The notes under the pieces are model-generated. The model ran no database searches. It had not been told where the DNA came from and saw nothing but the letters and a program-made list of their open reading frames with translations. The position numbers and the translations under genes were made by a program. This document shows positions 16,309-20,759 of a DNA stretch of 20,759 nt, one piece after another (the stretch's first letter is position 1; each line of letters opens with the position of its first letter). The stretch is from an uncultured bacterium (GTDB taxonomy: Bacteria; Cyanobacteriota; Vampirovibrionia; Gastranaerophilales; Gastranaerophilaceae), in assembly GCA_900551915.1 (NCBI GenBank), contig URXT01000032.1, positions 1-20,759 on the forward strand. Reading direction: 5' to 3'.

Positions 16309-17361
16309 TTACATATTTTTTTGCTGAAAATCTTTAATCTGCTTCCTGGTCAAATGGTCAAGCCCTGGTTCTACATATTTTTTCATAATAACTTTTTCAA
16401 CAAAAATATCAATCGGCTTTATGAAAAGTCCAAGCATGACAAATCCGCCAATAGTCTTTTTCATTTTTGTTTTAAATATATCTGCGGCTTCAACTTTGTT
16501 TAATATATCTTTTATTGCCAGGTCTTTTGCATTTGCCTTAAATTCAGAATCCTTCAAATACTTTGATTTTAAAGCTTTGAATTCATTATATAATTTATCA
16601 GTTAACTTTGCAGGCTTTTTCGTTTCATCTTTAACTAAATCTGCACGGATTTCGAACAAATCGTCGATTTTCTTTTCCATATATTTATGAATAATTTCAC
16701 GCCTACCGGCACCTTCTTTTCCCATTTCTTCAGGGTGACGGCCTCCAAAGATTAAATTAAAGAATTTTTTAACAAAGTTTGTATTCTGATGCGTTCTTGT
16801 AGTTTGGTCAATAAAGTTGTCAAGAGAAACTCTAAATTCCTCTTTAAAAACATCTTTTTTATTGTCATACTTGGCAAGCTTTCTCCGCGACATAAAATCA
16901 GAGAGGAATTTCGTAGATTCTTCCTGCGTTTGAAGCGACAGCTTGGTATCAGATTTTCTTGCAAGAATAGATGCGCCTTTTTGCCCTGTGTGAACTGCTA
17001 TTATTGGAAAGGCTACACTTGCAAGAGCTTGAAATATTGCTTGTTGAAAACCTCTTTTTGCATTAGGATCATATGTTTCTTTGTTATTTCTGTATTTGTC
17101 GTAAATATCAGCTCCAAAATACATCATTGCAGGATACCAGAGCATCGTCCCTAACTTTGGAGCAATATCCATAACGGCAGCACCAATATCATTTGTAAAT
17201 GCAAGACCTCGAATTGGCCATTTCATCAACGGGTCATTATAAATCGGTTTCTCTTTTGACTTTTCAAAAGAAGGGTCTGCTCCTGTATTTGTTGTCTTTT
17301 TTTGCGTAAATGTTTGTGATGTTCTGTTTGTAGGGGTAAAATTTGGGGTTAAATTAATCAA
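16309..17361 (-). CDS. Membrane protein of unknown function with polar N-terminal leader
   Basis: This 350-residue protein starts at TTG (minus strand, 17361), set by GAGGAG eight bases upstream. The first about 45 residues are polar and Thr/Lys-rich (leader motif SQTFTQKK). Hydrophobic segments lie at about 59-84, 106-124 and 304-321, separated by a long charged, probably helical region (135-295) and followed by a basic tail. No enzyme motif is seen. I do not recognise a named family; it looks lineage-specific. It stands alone on its strand, diverging from the small gene at 17536. Confidence 0.75.
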   Translation of the reverse strand: MINLTPNFTPTNRTSQTFTQKKTTNTGADPSFEKSKEKPIYNDPLMKWPIRGLAFTNDIGAAVMDIAPKLGTMLWYPAMMYFGADIYDKYRNNKETYDPNAKRGFQQAIFQALASVAFPIIAVHTGQKGASILARKSDTKLSLQTQEESTKFLSDFMSRRKLAKYDNKKDVFKEEFRVSLDNFIDQTTRTHQNTNFVKKFFNLIFGGRHPEEMGKEGAGRREIIHKYMEKKIDDLFEIRADLVKDETKKPAKLTDKLYNEFKALKSKYLKDSEFKANAKDLAIKDILNKVEAADIFKTKMKKTIGGFVMLGLFIKPIDIFVEKVIMKKYVEPGLDHLTRKQIKDFQQKNM

Positions 17362-17501
17362 GATGTTTTCTCCTCAAAAGCTGTATTCTATTGTCTGAAT
17401 AATCATGCCTAATTTCGAAACTTATTATATATCAAAACTGCAACATAAAATAATTTGCGGGGCGTTTGGTAAATATTTATTAAGATTTTACAAACAATTA
17501 A

Positions 17502-17529
17502 TTTCCACTACCACATTTTGTTTTACAAT
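17502..17529 (+). promoter_or_regulatory. Putative promoter of a leaderless small gene
   Basis: TTTCCA at 17502-17507, a 16-bp spacer and TACAAT at 17524-17529. The expected start falls on 17536, the A of the ATG. No Shine-Dalgarno sequence is present. Confidence 0.5.
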
Positions 17530-17535
17530 TCAAGA

Positions 17536-17889
17536 ATGAAAGTTCCTAATATTACCCCAAAACTTCCGTCAAGAGAAACTTTACATTACAAATATTTAAA
17601 CCCCGATTATTCTGTACAGGCTGTCTTAACCCTGGATAAAAAGACAAAAGAATTCATTAGTTATCAAAAATATACAAAAGAAAATCCATACCGTGGTGAA
17701 TATGACACCTTTAATGATAAACCCATTAAAGCAAAACCGATTCGCCATAAACCCGGGGATGAATTTACAACCAAATACTTAAACAAGGACTTAAAAACAG
17801 TAGATATGGAAGTAAAATACCGCTGGATTGATGACAACGAATATGAAGTAGTTGAAGTTAAAAAATTCAGCCAAAACGAAACGAAATGA
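17536..17889 (+). CDS. Small protein of unknown function
   Basis: This 117-residue protein is charged and rich in Lys and Tyr, with no signal peptide or membrane segment. Two similar halves are visible: HYKYLNPDYSVQAVLTLDKK (from residue 17) and TTKYLNKDLKTVDMEVKYRW (from about 79), suggesting an internal duplication. An upstream in-frame TTG at 17518 would add six residues, but it overlaps the -10-like TACAAT, so the ATG is preferred. The coding frame runs convergent to rmuC with a 15-bp gap. No family is recognised. Confidence 0.65.
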   Translation: MKVPNITPKLPSRETLHYKYLNPDYSVQAVLTLDKKTKEFISYQKYTKENPYRGEYDTFNDKPIKAKPIRHKPGDEFTTKYLNKDLKTVDMEVKYRWIDDNEYEVVEVKKFSQNETK

Positions 17890-17904
17890 CCAATTTAACT
17901 ACGT

Positions 17905-18987
17905 TTAAATTTCCGGGTATTCCAAATCTTCGGGCATCTCCGGAATATTTTTAGTAACATTGGCGCCAAGCTTTTCAATTTTTTGAATTTGCGTGATTAT
18001 ATTGCCGTTTCCCTGAAGTTTTTTAAGCGAGGTATTGAGATTGTCGCGAATTTTTAAAAGCTCAGTCAAAAGAGCAGCGAATTTGTCATGAACACCGGCG
18101 CAAAGCCTTGCCATTTCAATAACGTTTTTATTTTGCTTGTCAAGCTGGTGAAATGCGTTAATAATCTTCAAAGCAGCAAGAAGCGTTGAAGGTGAAACCG
18201 GCATAACTTTGTTTTTCCAGGCAAAATCCCAGAGCGCGCAGTCATCACAAAACATCATTGAATAACAACCTTCTATCGGAATAAACATCAAAACATAATC
18301 CGGTGATTTACCTTCTGCCGAATAATCACGCTTTGCTAGCCCTGTGATATGAGCCTTTGTAGAGTCAATAAACTGTTTTAAATGAATTTCCTGTTCGGCT
18401 TTGTCTTCAGCATTAACATAACCGTACCAGGAGGCAAAAGAGGTTTTGCTGTCAATAAATATACATCTGTTTTCAGGAAGATTAACAACAGCATCAGGTC
18501 TGCCTTCTGCTGTGCCTTTTTGAATGTCGAATTCTTCTCCTTGCCTTAATCCGGACGCTTCAAGAACCTTTTCTAAAACAATTTCCCCCCAGCGTCCCGA
18601 GGTTTTGTTGTCGGATTTCATTACGTTCACAAGATTTGAAGTATCCTGAGAAATCCTGCTTCCGGCTTCAATAAATGTTTTGATATTCATATCAAAGCGG
18701 GTAAATTTTTCATTTTCTACTTTGAAATTTTCTTCTGTTCTCTTTTCAAAGTCCTCGATTTTTTCTTTAAAACGTTTGAAAAATTCGTCAAGTTTTTCTT
18801 TATTTTGCTCGCTCAAATTGGCCGAACTTTCCTGAACAACTTTATTTGCAGTGTTTTCAAAATAAAGCTTCATCTGCTCAAGCATTGCATCCTTTGCTCC
18901 TGCCTCATTTTTTCTGCTCATAAAAAACGGTACATAAACCGCAGCTCCTCCAAGAATAAACCCTATTATAAATATCAAAAATTCCAT
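17905..18987 (-). CDS. rmuC: RmuC family DNA recombination protein
   Basis: This 360-residue protein has an N-terminal membrane anchor (2-23), a coiled-coil region (about 30-110) and the RmuC nuclease-like core: GRWGE (131-135), SGLRQGEEF (145-153), GRPDAVVNLP (162-171), IFIDSKTS (176-183), then DYVLMFIPIEG and a conserved helical C-terminus. The Asp and Lys of RPD and DSK fit a PD-(D/E)XK-like site. The family is linked to limiting inversions at inverted repeats and to DNA recombination or phage defence; the biochemical activity is not certain. AAGGAG sets the start. Slightly shorter than E. coli RmuC. Confidence 0.93.
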   Translation of the reverse strand: MEFLIFIIGFILGGAAVYVPFFMSRKNEAGAKDAMLEQMKLYFENTANKVVQESSANLSEQNKEKLDEFFKRFKEKIEDFEKRTEENFKVENEKFTRFDMNIKTFIEAGSRISQDTSNLVNVMKSDNKTSGRWGEIVLEKVLEASGLRQGEEFDIQKGTAEGRPDAVVNLPENRCIFIDSKTSFASWYGYVNAEDKAEQEIHLKQFIDSTKAHITGLAKRDYSAEGKSPDYVLMFIPIEGCYSMMFCDDCALWDFAWKNKVMPVSPSTLLAALKIINAFHQLDKQNKNVIEMARLCAGVHDKFAALLTELLKIRDNLNTSLKKLQGNGNIITQIQKIEKLGANVTKNIPEMPEDLEYPEI

Positions 18988-19074
18988 ACTCTCTCCTTAT
19001 CAACTAAACTAATTAAATATTACCACAATAAAATTAGACTAAAAAGATTAGCAATAAAAACTCATCCTAAAAAA

Positions 19075-19188
19075 TCAACCATGCCTCAAAGCATGGTCTA
19101 GAGCATGGTTGAGGGATTTAATCAATCAATAGATTTAAATCAATAATTCATGCTTTACAACCACTTATATCAATCAGAGCATGGATGA
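19075..19188. repeat. Repeated GCATGG motifs upstream of the response regulator
   Basis: AGAGCATGGTTGA (19100-19112) and AGAGCATGGATGA (19176-19188) differ at one base and are 76 bp apart. A further GCATGG lies at 19091-19096. TCAACCATGC (19075-19084) is the exact inverse of GCATGGTTGA (19103-19112), and CCATGC/GCATGG (19079-19084 with 19091-19096) can form a stem. They could be binding sites for a regulator, perhaps the response regulator itself, or an RNA hairpin. Confidence 0.5.
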
Positions 19189-19194
19189 ATTTCC

Positions 19195-19229
19195 CCCTCT
19201 AAAAGTTGTAGTATGTATAGTGTAGAGGG
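19195..19229 (+). promoter_or_regulatory. Promoter region flanked by a 7-bp inverted repeat
   Basis: CCCTCTA (19195-19201) and TAGAGGG (19223-19229) form a perfect inverted repeat around a -10-like TATAGT (19216-19221). The predicted start is near 19228, inside the right arm, so the pair looks like an operator. No good -35 is visible, which fits an activator-dependent promoter. Confidence 0.4.
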
Positions 19230-19261
19230 AAGCAACTAATAAGTTTAAAAGGGGAAATAAG

Positions 19262-19960
19262 ATGAGAGAGTTCAAAAGAAAAGCAAGAGTTTTATTAATC
19301 GACGATAATGCAGATCACTTAAGAGGTATTAAAGAGTTAATCAACCTTGAGACAAGTTATGATGTAGTAGGCACAACAACAAGCGCAAATATCGGCATCA
19401 ATCTTGTAAAAAAATATCGTCCTGACCTTGTTTTAATGGACATCAATATGCCTGAAAAAGACGGCTTACAAGCTATTCAGGAAATTGAAAAACTTGAACT
19501 CGGAGTTAAAGTTATAGCCTTGAGCGGTTATGACGATGCTGACCTTATTTTCAGAGCGATGAAAATAGGCGCTAAGGGATATGTGTTAAAAACTATGGCA
19601 TCAGCACAGCTGATTTTTGCAATTGACGAAGTTTTAAACGGCAAAGTTTATCTGCCTTCTGCTTTATCATCAAGATTCTTTGAATACTTCCAGCGCTCAT
19701 TTAAAACTGAAACACAGACTGCAAACGAAGAAAATTTATTGAATTATTTAACTGCACGCGAAGAAGAAGTTCTGGATCTTCTTACACAGGGTAATAACTA
19801 CAAGGGTATTGCAGGAAAATTATTTATTTCTGAAACTACAGTTAAGACACATGTAAACAACATTTTCCAAAAGTTACAGGTTAACGATAGAACTCAGGCT
19901 GTTCTTTATGCGCTGAATAACGGATTTGCAAACAAAGTCCGCGCAAAGATTTCAGCATAG
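19262..19960 (+). CDS. NarL/FixJ-type response regulator
   Basis: This 232-residue protein has a receiver domain (about 8-125): acidic pair Asp14-Asp15, phosphoacceptor Asp60 (LVLMDINMP), Ser88 and Lys110 (GYVLK). A LuxR-type helix-turn-helix follows (about 166-225), with LTAREEEVLDLL, then ISETTVKTHVNNIFQKLQV. All activation residues are present, so it should be a phosphorylation-controlled transcription factor. The start follows AGGGG at good spacing. Its partner is presumably the kinase downstream, from which it is separated by a terminator. Repeated GCATGG motifs and an inverted repeat upstream may serve its regulation. Confidence 0.95.
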   Translation: MREFKRKARVLLIDDNADHLRGIKELINLETSYDVVGTTTSANIGINLVKKYRPDLVLMDINMPEKDGLQAIQEIEKLELGVKVIALSGYDDADLIFRAMKIGAKGYVLKTMASAQLIFAIDEVLNGKVYLPSALSSRFFEYFQRSFKTETQTANEENLLNYLTAREEEVLDLLTQGNNYKGIAGKLFISETTVKTHVNNIFQKLQVNDRTQAVLYALNNGFANKVRAKISA

Positions 19961-19977
19961 GAGATTGGATAGTTATT

Positions 19978-20017
19978 AAAGGTTTAGCTTGTGTTATGAG
20001 CTAAACCTTTATTTTTT
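19978..20017 (+). terminator. Terminator between response regulator and kinase genes
   Basis: AAAGGTTTAGCT (19978-19989) pairs with AGCTAAACCTTT (19999-20010) around a nine-base loop and is followed by ATTTTTT. The kinase ribosome-binding site begins only four bases after the T run. Confidence 0.9.
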
Positions 20018-20029
20018 AAAAGGGGATAT

Positions 20030-20695
20030 ATGCAAACCGATACAGAGTTATTACAGCAGCAGGTCAGGTGTATTGCTCACGAAATCAGAAACCAGGTTTC
20101 TGTATGTGATGTATACTGCGAAATTATAAAAAAACATCTTGAAAAAGAAAATATCGAAAATGATTCTATAAATAAAGCACTCAACTGTATTCAAAAATCA
20201 GCAAAGATGATTAACAATTCTCTTATTGACCTTAAATCCGTTGACAATATTAAGCCGCAGGTATGTGATTTAAAACGGATTATAGAAGAATGCAGCAGCC
20301 TGGCAAAAGTGTACATTCTCGATAAAAAAATAAACATAATCTCAAATATAAAAGAAGATGCCTCTATATATGTTGATGAAAACAAGTTCATGGCTTGCAT
20401 AATTAACCTTATGAAAAATGCTGTAGAAGCCATAGAAAATAAGGGGGAAATTATTATCTCCTCAGAAATTAAGGACGGAAACGTAATAATATCCGTTGCA
20501 AATGATGGTAAAGCTATTACTCCGGCAGCACAGCGCGACCTTTTCAGCGAAGGGTTTACAACCAAAAGAACAGGAAGCGGGCTTGGGCTTTTTATATGCA
20601 AAAATAATCTTAAACAGCAAGATGCTGATTTATACCTGGTACAATCAACAGCAAAGAAAACAGAGTTTCAGATTAAAGTGCCGGTTTTGAAATAA
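20030..20695 (+). CDS. Soluble minimal sensor histidine kinase
   Basis: This 221-residue protein has no membrane segment and no sensory domain: it starts almost at the H-box (IAHEIRNQVSV, His17), with a dimerisation helix pair to about residue 75. An ATP-binding domain follows: N-box INLMKNAVEAI (Asn130), G1 NDGKAI (Asp159), F-box LFSEGFTTK (171-179) and G2 GSGLGLFI (182-189). All catalytic motifs are intact. The signal must come from a partner protein or from the DHp region itself. AGGGG precedes the ATG. It follows the response regulator by 69 bp that contain a strong terminator and no room for a normal promoter. Confidence 0.92.
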   Translation: MQTDTELLQQQVRCIAHEIRNQVSVCDVYCEIIKKHLEKENIENDSINKALNCIQKSAKMINNSLIDLKSVDNIKPQVCDLKRIIEECSSLAKVYILDKKINIISNIKEDASIYVDENKFMACIINLMKNAVEAIENKGEIIISSEIKDGNVIISVANDGKAITPAAQRDLFSEGFTTKRTGSGLGLFICKNNLKQQDADLYLVQSTAKKTEFQIKVPVLK

Positions 20696-20727
20696 AAAAA
20701 ACGGCTGTTATTGTAATAACAGCCGTT
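20694..20727 (-). terminator. Terminator for the convergent gene entering from the right
   Basis: A perfect 13-bp stem, AACGGCTGTTATT (20700-20712) with AATAACAGCCGTT (20715-20727). A run of seven A on its left becomes a T run on the minus strand, so it works best for minus-strand transcripts; it may also stop the kinase transcript, without a T run. Confidence 0.75.
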
Positions 20728-20737
20728 AGTGTCGAAT

Positions 20738-20759
20738 TTATTTTTCAACAGGAGCAGGT
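20738..20759 (-). CDS. C-terminal end of a convergent gene (partial)
   Basis: Read on the minus strand, the window edge gives ...PAPVEK followed by TAA at 20740-20738, just before the hairpin with a minus-strand T run. The codon pattern and terminator placement suggest the end of a real gene, but only six codons are visible and no family can be named. Confidence 0.45.

Noticed and set aside
17518..17535. TTG start six codons upstream of the small gene at 17536
   Set aside because: It overlaps the -10-like TACAAT and has no ribosome-binding sequence; the ATG is the better start.

Overview
Organism. AT-rich bacterial chromosome with Gram-negative envelope genes: a TolC-family outer-membrane lipoprotein, an AsmA-like protein and secreted repeat proteins. 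Several proteins start with a short polar leader containing an aromatic motif (NFG, QNFNA, QTFTQ). With the gene repertoire, this suggests a gut member of the non-photosynthetic Cyanobacteria sister class Vampirovibrionia/Melainabacteria (Gastranaerophilales). That placement rests on recalled resemblance, not on a search.

Layout. (1) 1-3101: the 3' part of a large surface-type repeat protein, with 47-residue beta-helix-like repeats, a calcium-loop-like motif, an Asp-rich 36-bp repeat and, unexpectedly, a C-terminal PilZ domain. (2) 3102-3716: a terminator, a decayed tRNA-Leu-like copy followed by a block of hairpins, and an intact tRNA-Leu(CAG). (3) 3717-9919: Hsp20; a TolC-family lipoprotein with a His-rich tail and a nucleotidyltransferase (minus strand); a DUF2023 protein; and a long AsmA-like protein. 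(4) 9974-14026: a secreted WG-repeat protein, a GH77-like glucanotransferase with a C-terminal membrane anchor, a secreted unknown and a C_GCAxxG_C_C protein. (5) 14213-16200: a tight operon of a TagA-type glycosyltransferase, a transketolase N-terminal half and a YhcH/YjgK/YiaL protein. (6) 16309-18987: a lineage-type membrane protein, a small unknown and RmuC. (7) 19075-20759: repeated GCATGG motifs, a NarL-type response regulator, an intrinsic terminator, a minimal soluble histidine kinase, and the last codons of a convergent gene.

How it fits together. The most striking item is the PilZ domain, with both c-di-GMP-binding motifs intact, at the end of an adhesin-like protein with no visible membrane segment between the two. 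Four genes lack a Shine-Dalgarno sequence, and each has a -10-like hexamer ending exactly seven bases before its ATG, which suggests leaderless transcripts. The two-component pair is split by a terminator that leaves no room for a second promoter, so the kinase is probably made by read-through. The envelope genes, the surface-polymer glycosyltransferase and the tagged membrane proteins indicate a region largely concerned with the cell surface and carbohydrate use. No CRISPR array, insertion sequence or phage gene was seen.
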